Shown here one piece after another: positions 23,701-36,419 of a DNA stretch of 64,000 nucleotides; the stretch's first letter is position 1, and each line of letters begins with the position of its first letter. This DNA is from Megaleporinus macrocephalus (taxonomy: Eukaryota > Chordata > Actinopteri > Characiformes > Anostomidae). Location of the stretch: positions 38,144,656 through 38,208,655 of the forward strand of contig CM038709.1 in NCBI GenBank assembly GCA_021613375.1, given 5' to 3'. Under the pieces are notes generated by a model. That model saw only the letters and a list, made by a program, of their open reading frames with translations. It was not told the DNA's origin and did not search any database. Made by a program: the position numbers and the translations under genes.

Positions 23701-26700
23701 AGTACACCACACAGAGTACACCACGCGGCTGAGTACAGTGAGTATCAGCAAACAGCAGAGCTAGCACGCACAGCTAGCACAAAACAAACAATACAGAACA
23801 CCTTACAGACCAGATCTGACCGGTACGAACAGAACAGCAGCTACAATTCAAGATCTACATTTAATGATTGCAGATTTTGTTTAAAATAATCCAAAGTCTG
23901 CATTTAATGACTGCAGTATTTAATTTGCTATTTTCGTTTTAAATTAAGGGTCTAAATTGAATGATTGCAGTATTAGGGATATTTGTTTGATTTACTTTGT
24001 TTATTTACTCTTAATTAGTTAAAAATATTATGCTGTTTCAAATGAGCTTGTTAAAAATGGTAATAAACCAGTTTAGACCATGTTTCGTGACTTGCTTGCG
24101 CTAATAACTACATGTAGCCCTCGATCGGTATCGGCTATCGGCCGATTATGCTGAAAGGTGATCGGCGATCGGCCTCAAAAACGCTAAGCGGTCCATCTCT
24201 AGTTTTAAACGCTGTGTCCTTTTACTGTCCACTCTATTAGACACTCCTACCTTGTAGATGTAAAGTCAGAGATGAGAGCTTATCTGTTGTTGTGCAGTTT
24301 GTGTTCCTTTAGTCATTCATCAGGGGTCACAGGACGCTGCCCACAGGACGCTGTTGTCTCGATAGTTTTGGTTGGTGGACTATTGTCAGTCCAGCAGTGA
24401 CACTGAGTAGCACTGCTGTGTCTACTCACACCGTCACCACGTCAGTGTCACAGTCCACTACCCAAATAATACAAGCACTGTGGTGGTCGTGTGTGGGGTC
24501 CTAACAATTAAAGGACATGGTAACAGAGTATACAGAGAAACAGATGGACTACAGTCTGTAATCGTAGAACTACACAGTGCTCCTATACGGTAAGTAGGGT
24601 AGGGTAGAAATGCTGGTGTCACACAGTAATGTCAGATGAAGCTTATGGATTTCTGGGTGCTTAGGAACGTCACCATCCATTAAAGCGATTGTTAATTTGC
24701 ACAAAATGCTGAGTGTATCGTAGGAATCTCGAGGAATCACAGTAACGATTAGCACTTATGTTCCGGCTGTCTAGTCATCTCTCAAGTTCTTTCATCTTCT
24801 AGCTTTATGGAGGCCGAGGGAAACAGCTGCTTTAGGTACGTGTGGAAATCTGGTCCCAGCTGCTGCGGAGATCACAGTGATATTTCTGTATCACGGCCCG
24901 GACGCCTTAGCAATGGGTTTATTGTGCCTCGGCGGGTAGTCGTGCGTGTTAATCTCATTAATGTGTGACCACTTTCTGGTTGCATCCTGGAGCGTTGGGC
25001 TGCTATACTCCTAAAATAAGGGTTCCTGAATGTTCTTGGCTTAGACGAGCAGTTCTAGGAATAAACACTTCACACATGCTTGTCTCATTTTCAGAAACGG
25101 TTCTTTAAATAAGCATCATTCTTCTCGCTAAGAATTTTGCCACCTTTATTTTTTAAGAGATTAAGTATGTTAATTAGCAAAAGCATACTCAGTGAGTAGA
25201 TCAATAAGACGTACGGGTATGTTCAGCTACAATGTTTTAAAAGAATGATTAACGTAATTAATGCAGGAATATTTTCATTTTAATTGCTCTATCGTCTTTA
25301 ACTCCAATTGATAGAAGTCTTTGTGTGTGAACATTTAATGGGAAATTATTGAAACATAATTAAAAAACATAATTTCAAGCATAGCTGCACAAGTTTTGTT
25401 AGAACAGTGACAGTATGTGATTGTGAATGTTTAAATTAAGCTACTCATAGTGGGCATTATGATGATGTTTATTGTTACCATGATAACTTAAGTTGGGGCG
25501 TTCTACTCATGCTGTTATTTGTGATAACACTTGTATTCATAATGTACTCATAATTTATTATAACAACATTTCTAAAGTGTTATATGGCATACATTATGCC
25601 TTAGGAAAATGGGACATTGTATATTTTTTATTAAGTAGTTAGTATTAGATGCACAAACCTTATAATGCAATAAGGTTTATGACTCCATAAAGTCATGTTC
25701 CATGATGCATTATAATATCTATTTATTTAAACCTTGTAGATGCTAATGTTACAGAGTGTTATGCCAGATTACTACAGGCCTAAAGTGATGCTTTTAGTGT
25801 TTTCCATGTTAAGGAAATATAATTACAGTACTGCTGAAGAAACTGAATACATTCATAAAATGAATGAGCGTCCAGGAGAAATCTGGAGCTAAACTTTGTT
25901 CTTCAAACTGGAGCTCAAGATATGATCTACTTCTTTTTTAGTAGATTTTGTTATTTTTTATACTGAATATAGTGGATTGAATTGCTATACAGTCCAAACG
26001 TCCACTGGCAGTGTCTTAATATATAGGTCGCTGTCCAAAAAAAAAAAGTTTATCTCCATTTTTTAAATATATTTTCATTGTTCAACACCACTTGAACACA
26101 ACATTTACTGTTTACATTGTGTAAAAATTTCATGGTGAATGGACCAATAAAATGCAAATCAAAAATAGAATAGAACCAATAGAATCCAAAATTTCTGGTT
26201 CCATTAACTTACATTGAAAGTAAAGACTCCTGTAAAGTTTCCATTTTGGAGCTACCTGTTTTTCATTGGACAATATGTAAATACAGTAGTGTCTCCTCTA
26301 ATACTAGTACAGTATAGTATAGTACACAGGGCCAAGTGACCAGAAGATTGCTGAGATATTTGAGTTATTTACAACTGTGCGTGTGAACACAACCACATTT
26401 GTCTCTGTGACTTGCCGCATGTACTGCATTGTAGAAGCATAATTCTTCCTGCCCAGTGGATTTTCATGGAGTATGAGGGCTTTGCCTGTGAATCTCTGTG
26501 ATCTTCTGATCCCTGTCCAAGTTCAGGGCCACAGCTGGCACAGCAACTGCGCTAAGATCCCCAGCCACAATCTCTTTGTGTCAGACCAACCGCCAAGTCC
26601 TTTAATGTGAAGAGAAATGTTGAGATCACATGACTGTGGACACTCTGCGGTTGGTCAGCATAGCAGCCAACACCTGAGGGTTTAGGCTTTGATAGGTTGT

Positions 26701-29700
26701 TGTACCAGCTTCATTCTTTCATGGTATGTCAGGAACTGCATGCAATTAAATTATCCAAGCCATCCTATCTAGATAGATTGCCAGATACAAGTTGTAGTCA
26801 GGAAATACTGTAATGTGTTGTTTGTGCTGGTCTGTGCTGTAATGGTATAATATTGAGTGCATACCATCAACAATGACTAATGTATGGCTAGACATTACCT
26901 GCCTGCTTCCTGGACATGTCAGCAGCACCGAGAGTCTGTTCTCCTTTAATGCTTCTCAATAAAAGAGCATTCACCTTTAAATATGCCACACTGGTGTCAG
27001 AAGTAGCATAGCACCAGAAAAGGTTGAGCATGGCCAAGATCTGTGGAAGATGAAGCAGTGTGACGAGGCTCAGAAGCAAAGCCTGACTGGAGGACCAGCA
27101 GTGTGGCAGCATGGAGGCCTTGTTCACCAGGTTTGGTTGGTCTCAAACCCCTGTTGCGAGGAGATTGTCAGCGACAGTGGGTGCCATGGCACAGTGCATA
27201 TGTGCATGCACATTAGCAGCATAACAATGCAAATATTTTTTAGGTTCAAATATATTCATTTGCCTTTATTTTCATTTTTAGAGTTGAGGTCAATTAGATT
27301 TTCAGTATTTTATGTGTTAAACTGTAATTATAAACTACACAGAATAATTTGGCTTAGATAAAAGTTTGCAGCACCACTAATTATGTACCTCTACGTATTA
27401 TGACCACGTCCTACTTTCGAAGGTGTCAGAGCATAGGTGGCAACATTTTCATGGCATTCTCTGAACCCACTCATCCATGTGGAAGACACTCTCAACTAAT
27501 TTGGGTATGAATCCATCCTTGCAAATCTCGTACACCCATGCTTATTGTCCTTCCTGGGGTGGATGGGATCTCCCAGCAAGACAATGCACACGACTAGAGA
27601 AGTTTGGCCTTGGTTGGAGGAGCTGAGCAAGACTTCCAAGTACTACTACTCTGGACGCCTAATTTCCCAGACTTGTGGGACCATCTGGATCATGGTGTTC
27701 GCTCCAGCAGCTGTGGGATGCACTGCAGTCTGCATGGCTCCAGATACCTGTGACAACCTACCAGGACCATACTGAGTTCTTCCAATCAGTCTAGCTACTG
27801 TCTGTGCTGCACATGGCGGTTACTCTGGATATTGGTTTCTTCCGCATGGGTGGGAGGGCCCAGAGAATGCCACGGAAACACTCCACAGACCATAACACTG
27901 GCACCTTTGCTCTGTCACCATTGAAAGCAGTCATAATAATGTGACTTGACTGTGTGAAAAGGCCAGTCATTTAAGGGTGAATTGGAGTGGTTTTCACAAA
28001 AGCTGCTCAGTTTATGATTTAGCTAAACCAATGCTTCTTGTTCAGCAGCCATCCTGTTGGCTCGAACAGAATGTTCCAGCATGACTAGCATTCAGGCCTC
28101 ACTAATTGGAAACCAGTGTCAATTAGATCAGATTCCCTGCTATTCACAGTCAAACGGTTGTGTAATTATTCTTGTGGAGTTGCGGGAAGCAATTTTTTTT
28201 TTTTTTTTCCTTTGTGAACATTTAACTAGTTCTTGTCTGGAAAATACTACCACACATTGTCTTGTTACTGTTGTAGTAACCATGGACCATACTGTGATCT
28301 CTTTTGGATCCATGTTCCACAAACAAATACACCCACCGGCCACTTCATTAGCTATACCTCTTTGTATCTACACTCCAGTTTATCAGCTCCACTTACCGTA
28401 TAGGAACACTTTGTAGTTCTACAATTACAGACTGTAGTTTATCTGTTTCATTGTACCCATTTCTTCATTGGATTTCCATAGTGGAGGAGGTATTACTACC
28501 AGTGTGTATGTAAAATAAGCATAGCTGCCATTGAATTGTCACATGAACAAATTGTTATTATTATTGTTATTATCTGTTTTTACTGTTATTGCTGATATTA
28601 TTGATATTGTCGACAATATGTTGACAGTAAGAGATTATTTAACAGTAAAGGCTGTTTCAAGCTGTTACACTTGTTAGACTTGCATGCCCTTCTACTAGAC
28701 GTGGGTTTGATCGTACAGACATGGCAAAGACGAAATTTAGAACCAAACATAATTTTCAGATTTGACTGTACACATGATGCATGATAAATAAATGTCATTG
28801 TGCTCACCATTGCAATAGATGTACACAACTGAATTAAGGTGATAACATATAGGCCCAGTGTAGGTTAGAATAGTAAAAACAAGGTGGCTAGGTACTTAGC
28901 ACAAAGAGCTAGGACCCCACCCCCCAGGATCAGTTTTGGCAGTATGCTGGCTTTCCGGGATCTATCCGGAGATATCCGTGTCATCTCAGGCCCCCCAAAC
29001 CCCCCACTCCATAACCTCAGTGAGGATTTGTGTCTTTAGCTGGAGGGGATTATGTCTGAAAAGGTCTGATAGACATCAGCAGAGAGGGTCCGAACGCAAA
29101 GATACAAAAAGCCTAATGGGGTGAAGTACAGTAGATGATTAGTGCCCTCAGTGTTTGCGTAACCTCTGCCCTCCAGCTAATGCTGGAAAGATGGCAGTTG
29201 CACTGAATGTGCTGATGGGTCTCTGACCTTCTTTATCCTCTGTTTTATCACAGCAGATGGAAAGCATTGACTTTTTCTCCATTTGGGCCCCTTGATGCAT
29301 TCCTTCCCAGAGCCTTCAGTTTCACGCTTGAAGTTTAAAGACATGCTATATTAAAGAGGCATTCAGGCCTAAAACTAACATTTACTTTGTTATTTGTCAT
29401 GTCGTACTCCAGCCTCTTCTGTTTGACAGAATTCTCGGTTTTGTATCCTTTTTTGAGCTGTTGTTTATCAGTGTTCTCGTACTGCAATACCCAGCATGCA
29501 TTACCCACATACTTCAAACTAATTAGGATAAAAAACAATGATGTAGAGGCTCATGAATACAGAAGTGATATTTGGCTTTTAGGCTGTACCGTTATCTATT
29601 CCTTATGCATTCTGTCTCCTGTATCTGGCCCAAGGTGCTTGTAATTTTTCACCCACCTCAAAGATTCATCATTAGGAGGTTTTTTTCTTTCTCTTTAAGC

Positions 29701-32700
29701 CTTTCAGGTTGATGATCATAGGATGTCATACATACAAGAAGACATCTTATGAAAGTTGCATGCTAGAGGCTGTTCATTTTTTTGTTTTGCCTGGATGAGT
29801 AGCATTGTCACATTGTCTCCTGGCACCCAGATGGTGGAACGAACTTCCACTGGCTGTCCAAACAGCGAACTCTCTCGCGGTCTTCAAACGCAGACTGAAG
29901 ACCACCGTCTCTTTGTAAAGCACTTATAAACACTAATATACTAAAGTACTGGTATAAACTGTAATTGCACTTGATCTTCTAGGAGCACTGGCTAAGTATT
30001 ACACTTGTACTGTATGTAGTCTTGTATTTATTATCTTCTCTGTAGGTGTTCCAGTCTTGCTAGGTGTTGCTTTGTCTTTTTTCTAGGTATCAGCACTGGC
30101 CCTGTGTTTATGGCAGTGTTTGAGTTTAAGAGTAGTTTGGACTTAATCCTGTTGTACTAGATAGAGATTCATACTCTAACCCAACACTAAGCACTTTTGT
30201 AAGTCGCTCTGGATAAGAGCGTCTGCTAAATGCCGTAAATGTAAATGTAAATGTCTAAAAGGACAACAGCTCAGGAACACGGCCTCTTGACTTGGTTTTA
30301 AAGTTAGGAACGAAGCTTTGATTGGTCAACAAGTCAGGAACACAGCTCCAGATTAGTCAACAAGTCAGGAACACAGCCTCTGATTGGTCAACAAGTCAGG
30401 AACACAGCTCCAGATTAGTCAACAAGTCAGGAACACAGCCTCTGATTGGTCAACAAGTCAGGAACACAGCCTCTGATAGACCCACAGATTCAATCCAAGG
30501 CATCATCTAATGGCTATCAGCCATGTTAATAACATGTCAAGAACACAACCCCTAATTAGTTGTAAAGTTAGCTAGCTTCTGATTCGTTGACAATTCAGGA
30601 ACACAGCCTCTGATTGACCGCCAGACTCAATACAAGGCGTCAGTAGCTGGCTGTCAGCCATGCTAACAACACAGCCCGAGGTCAGGAACACAACTTCAGA
30701 TTGGTCGACAAGTCAGGAACACAGCCTCTGATTGGTCAACAAGTCAGGAACACAGCTTCAGATTGGTTAACAAGTCAGGAACACAGCCTCTGATTGGTCA
30801 ACAAGTCAGGAACACAGCCTCTGATTCATCGACATGTCAGGAACACAGCTTCAGATTGGTCGACAAGTCAGGAACACAGCTTCAGATTGGTTGACCAGTC
30901 AGGAACACTGCTACAGATTGGTCAACAAGTCAGTAACACAGTGTCTGATTTATCGAAACATCAGGAAGACAGCTTTAGATTGGTTAACAAGTCAGTAACA
31001 CAGCGTCTGACTTGTCGACACGTCAGGAAGACAGCTTTAGATTGGTTAACAAGTCAGGAACAGAGCTTTAGGTTGGTCTGCAAATCAGGAACACAGCTTC
31101 AGATTACTCAACAAGTCAGGAACACAGCTTCGGATTGGTCACCAAGTCAGGAACACAGCTTCAGATTACTCAACAAGTCAGGAACACAGCTTCAGATTGG
31201 TCACCAAGTCAGGAACACAGCTTCAGATTGGTCACCAAGTCAGGAACACAGCTTCAGATTACTCAACAAGTCAGGAACACAGCTTCAGATTGGTCAACAA
31301 GTCAGGAACACAGCTTCGGATTGGTCACCAAGTCAGGAACACAGCTTCAGATTACTCAACAAGTCAGGAACACAGCTTCAGATTGGTCACCAAGTCAGGA
31401 ACACAGCTTCAGATTGGTCACCAAGTCAGGAACACAGCTTCAGATTACTCAACAAGTCAGGAACACAGCTTCAGATTGGTCAACAAGTCAGGAACACAAC
31501 CTCTGGTTGACAAGTCAGTAACACAGCCTTGGATTGGTCAACAATCCAGTAACACAACCTTTGATTAGTCATAAACACAACCTCTGATTGGTCGACAAGT
31601 CAGAAGCCTTTAATTGACCAACAGACTCAATCCAAGCCGTCAACAGACGGCTATGAGCAATGCTACCGACAGCAATGACTCTTGAAGAAATGCATAAATA
31701 ATCACAGAAGATGCAGTAGGATGATTATATGTCACCATTAACTTTCTGCTTAGAGTTAAAGTTAGTTTCCGTGTGTGGATGGTGTTGACTGGGCGGTCAG
31801 TACACTTTGAAAAGCTTTCTGTGCAAAAGCAGATGTAGGACTAAAAAAAGACTAATTCAACAAATTTAATTTTCCTGTCATCCTTGCTGTGTTTACAGCT
31901 ACTCCGTACCCGGGAGGCTTCAAGTGCTTTACATGTGAGGAAGCTGCCGACAACTACGAGTGCAATCGCTGGGCGCCAGATCTGTACTGCCCACGAGGTG
32001 AGTCCATTCATCTCACCCAGCTCCACAAAGTCAGGATTTTTTAGGTGCCGTATAATTACTTGGAGAAGCATATGAACAGTAACGCAGGGGCAGGTATGAT
32101 GTCTGAAATGACTATAATAATAATAATAATAATAATAATAAGCATTTGGAAAGACATGCAGGTGATAACATTACAGCTTATTAAATGGACTGAGCTGTAA
32201 CTAAGTAATATAGTATTTGCAGTTTATGTGAATTAAAGTACTATATGTAGTATCAGTAACACACTTGGGAGACACTACAAAGCCCTTGCAATAGCTGGCA
32301 GTTGTGTGGCTGTGTATTAGTACTTTATTAATCTAGCATGACATTTATTCTGTAGTCAATCAAGTCTAAATTAGACACTTCTAAGTGGTGTGTTCTCTAT
32401 GAATTAAGATTTATTTCATATAATGGTGATGTTATAAAAAAATCACTAATTTTATTAATAATTACATCATTACTTTTAATAATTTCCAACACATATAAGC
32501 TCTTGTTTTGTACACTATTAACCATTAAATATTACCTAAATTCACATTTAATTAATGTCCTAGTTAGAATCAAGTGAGTTTATTACAGTAATTATTATAA
32601 TAGTAAGTTTAAAAATCACAAATACTTTAAAATGTGTCCTTCACTAATATGTCAGCGTTTAATGACTGAAACTGCACTTATAGATATAGAACACATCTTG

Positions 32701-35700
32701 AATTATTAGTAATTATGAAACACTTATTGAGTCCCAAGCAATAAATGTGACACTGTCTAGAACCTATTGGAATCAAATGCAGTCAATACACCAACATACA
32801 TTATTTTGATAATATGTGTTCAGTAATTTGCCTAACAAGGTATTAACACATTTTTTCTTGTTTCGTTATTACAGCTGATTTTCACCTACAGATTGGTATT
32901 AATACATGTCATATTGAAAAAAGCCTAATGCACAGTGAATAAATGCTTAATTTGTGTTTTTATTGGGCAAATAATAAGACCTTAATACATTCCCAATATT
33001 TGTTCCTTAAAATAAAGCAATACTTCTATTATTTACATCTGTAGTAAATTCACCCATCATCTAATAATATAAAGTCAAACAAAACAAAATGTTTCTAGTT
33101 ATTGCTTAATAAAGGGTTGAAGGGTTGCCATGATGACTTCTCTGTTTGGGCTTGTAACTGTACTTAAATACAACAGTGCATCTAATAAAACATTTTCACA
33201 TAATCATAACTGAAGAGTTTATACGATCAACATTTCACGATTCAGAGGATTGTATCTAAGGATGAGTCTCCCATTGCTCATGTATTACCCAACATCCTGT
33301 ACCATCATCATTCATATCTTGAGTAATCCCCCTCATAAATAAGGCTGAGCTGTCTTTGGATGGATTTAGAGCTGTAGTTTAATGACTAGAGAAACTTATC
33401 CTCCTTCTTTAAAATGCACTTTCTTTCAGTGTCACTCACTGTGATATTTCACATGTGCTCTTAGAAATGTGCACAACAAGTTTTAATGCTATTCAACAAG
33501 AAGATTTAAATGGGAGTCGATGCTTTATTGCCTGATTGTTATCTTGATATATGATCAAGCGGAGGTTGGTTGTTTCCTTCGGTTATGGTACGCCAAAAAG
33601 TGTTCAGTGAATTCAGATACTTTAAGATGCACCAATTGCTAACACAAGCATTCAGTCACTGTCGGATCTGTAAAAAAAACACTGACCAGTCAAATGGCAC
33701 ACTCTAAAACAGAAGCACATAAGCCTAAGGTCGCCATGGCCGGTGCCAAGTGTGGGCTGGACGGATATAAAGCTGTCAGTTTGCTGTGGAACAGTGGAAC
33801 TGCATTCTCTGGAGGGATAGACCTCCATCCAATGTTTTAGGAATGAGTTGGTCTTGCTCTAGAACTGATTATGCAACATCAGTACGTCAGTAGCACTCAA
33901 TCAAATCCTCACAGCAATGTTCCAATACCTGATCTCACTAATACTCAGTTATCTCTTCTCTGTAGGTGTTACAGTCTTGCTAGGTCTTTTTTTCTAGGTA
34001 TCAGCACTGGCCCTGTGTTTATGGCAGTGTTCGAGTTTAAGAGTAGTTTGGACTTAAACCTGTTCGTACTAGATAGAGATTCATACTCTAACTGAACACT
34101 AAGCACTTATGTTAGTCGCTCTGGATAAGAGCGTCTGCTAAATGCCGTAAATGCAAATGTAAATGTAAATGTATGTTCAGCATCAGTATCTGACCTTAGT
34201 AACCCTCAGTCAGATCCTCACAACAATGTTCAACATCAACATCACCTGACCTTTCTAATGATTAATCAAACCCTCCCAGCAATGTTCAACATCAGTACCT
34301 GACCTAATTTATACTTAATCAAATCCTTACTGCAATGTTCAACGTGAGGACCTGACCTCAAACACTCCATCAAATCCTCACAGCAATGTTCAAACATCAT
34401 TACCTGACTTCACTCCAACCAACAGAGCAGTGTTGAAGATCAGTACCTGATCTCACTTATAGTCAATCAAATCCTCACAGTAATGTTTAGCATCAATATC
34501 TGACCTTACTAACGCTCAATCAAATCCTCACAGCAATGTTCTACATCAGAACCTGACCTCACTAACGCTCAATCAAATCCTCACAGCAATGTTCAACATC
34601 AGAACCTGACCTTAGTAATCCTCAGGCAGATCCTCACAACAAGGTACACAGCAATGTACCTGAGCTCACTAATAATCAACAAAATCATCACAGGTGTTCA
34701 ACATCAGAACCTGACCTTTCTAATAATTATTCAAACCCTCCCAGCAACGTTCAACATCAGTACCTGACTTCCTTTATACTATCAAATCCTCAGAGCTATG
34801 TTTAACATGAGGACCTGACCTCATAAACACTCAATCAAATCCTCACAGCAATGTCCAAACATCATTACCTGACTTCACTCATAATTGGTCAAACCAACAG
34901 AGAACCTGACCTCACTAACGCTTAATCAAATCCTCACAGCAGTGTTCCAACAACAGTACCTGACCTCACTCATCAGTTGAATAGGAAATCACCAAACTGC
35001 TGGACACCAACCCTCCAGGATGAAACTCAGCCACCTCTAGAACATCTTCCAACCTTATTAAATGTTAGTTTTTACGTAGTATCTTATTTATTTTTACTTC
35101 CAGACAGTAGATATTGCTACACGCGTCACAAACTGGACTGGGGTGGAAACACCGTATCAGTGACCAAGCGCTGTGTGGCCCTGGAGGACTGTCTGCTCAC
35201 TACTGGCTGCACTGAACTGGACCATGAAGGAAACAAGGTGAGTAACTGAAATCTGAGCAACATTACTGGTACACTTAAAATTATAGTTCCTAATTGTTCT
35301 TCAGTGCAGGTATTATGTGGATGGTAGATCATTCTCAGCACTGCAGTGACACTGACAATGGTGATGGAGTGTTAGTGTGCATTGTGCTGGTACGAGTGGA
35401 TCAGACAGAGCGGTGCTGCTGGAGGTTTTGAACACTGTGTCCACTCACTGTCCATCAGTGGTCATAGAAAACTGTTGGCTGGATGTTTCTGGTTGGTGGA
35501 CTATTCTCAGTCCACTGAGGTGTTCAAACACTCCATCCAGATGGACCTCCATCCAGTGTTTTATTAATGAGTTGGGCTTGATCTAAAACTGATTATCCAA
35601 CATCAGTACTTCACTAACGCTCAATCAGATCTTCACAGCAATGTTCCAGTATCAGTTCCTAACTTCACTAATACTCAGTCAAATCCTCACAGCAATGTTC

Positions 35701-36322
35701 AACATCAGTACCTGAGCTCACTAGTACTCAATCAAATCCTCACAGCAATGTTCAACATCAGTACCTGAGCTCACTAGTACTCAATCAAATCCTCACAGCA
35801 ATGTTCAACATCAGTACCTGAGCTCACTAGTACTCAATCAAATCCTCACAGCAATGTTCAACATCAGTTCCTGACTTCACTAATACTCAGTCAAATCCTC
35901 ACAGCAATTTTTAATATCAGTGCCTGACTTCACTAATACTCAATCAAATCATCACATCAATGTTCAACATCAGTTCCTGACTTCACTAATACTCAATCAA
36001 ATCCTCACAGCAATGTTCAACATCAGTTCCTGACTTCAGTAATACTCAATCAAATCCTCACAGCAATGTTCAATATCAGTTCCTGACTTCACTAATACTC
36101 AATCAAATCCTCACAGCAATGTTCAACATCAGTTCCTGACTTCACTAATACTCAGTCAAATCCTCACAGCAATTTTTAATATCAGTGCCTGACTTCACTA
36201 ATACTCAATCAAATCCTCACAGCAATGTTCAACATAAGTTTCTACAGTCTGTAATTATAGAACTGATAAAATGTACAATGTGTGGAAATATAAGAAGGTG
36301 GTTTTAAAGTTGTGGCTGATCA

Positions 36323-36419
<97 letters not shown>

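Noticed and set aside
30322..31568. Open + strand frames up to 238 codons reading [13 protein letters not shown] repeats
   Set aside because: They come from the 31-bp array in all three frames; the array is intronic to lypd6.
30318..31620. CRISPR-like periodicity (31-bp units)
   Set aside because: Units are contiguous with no unique spacers, and the genome is a vertebrate's.
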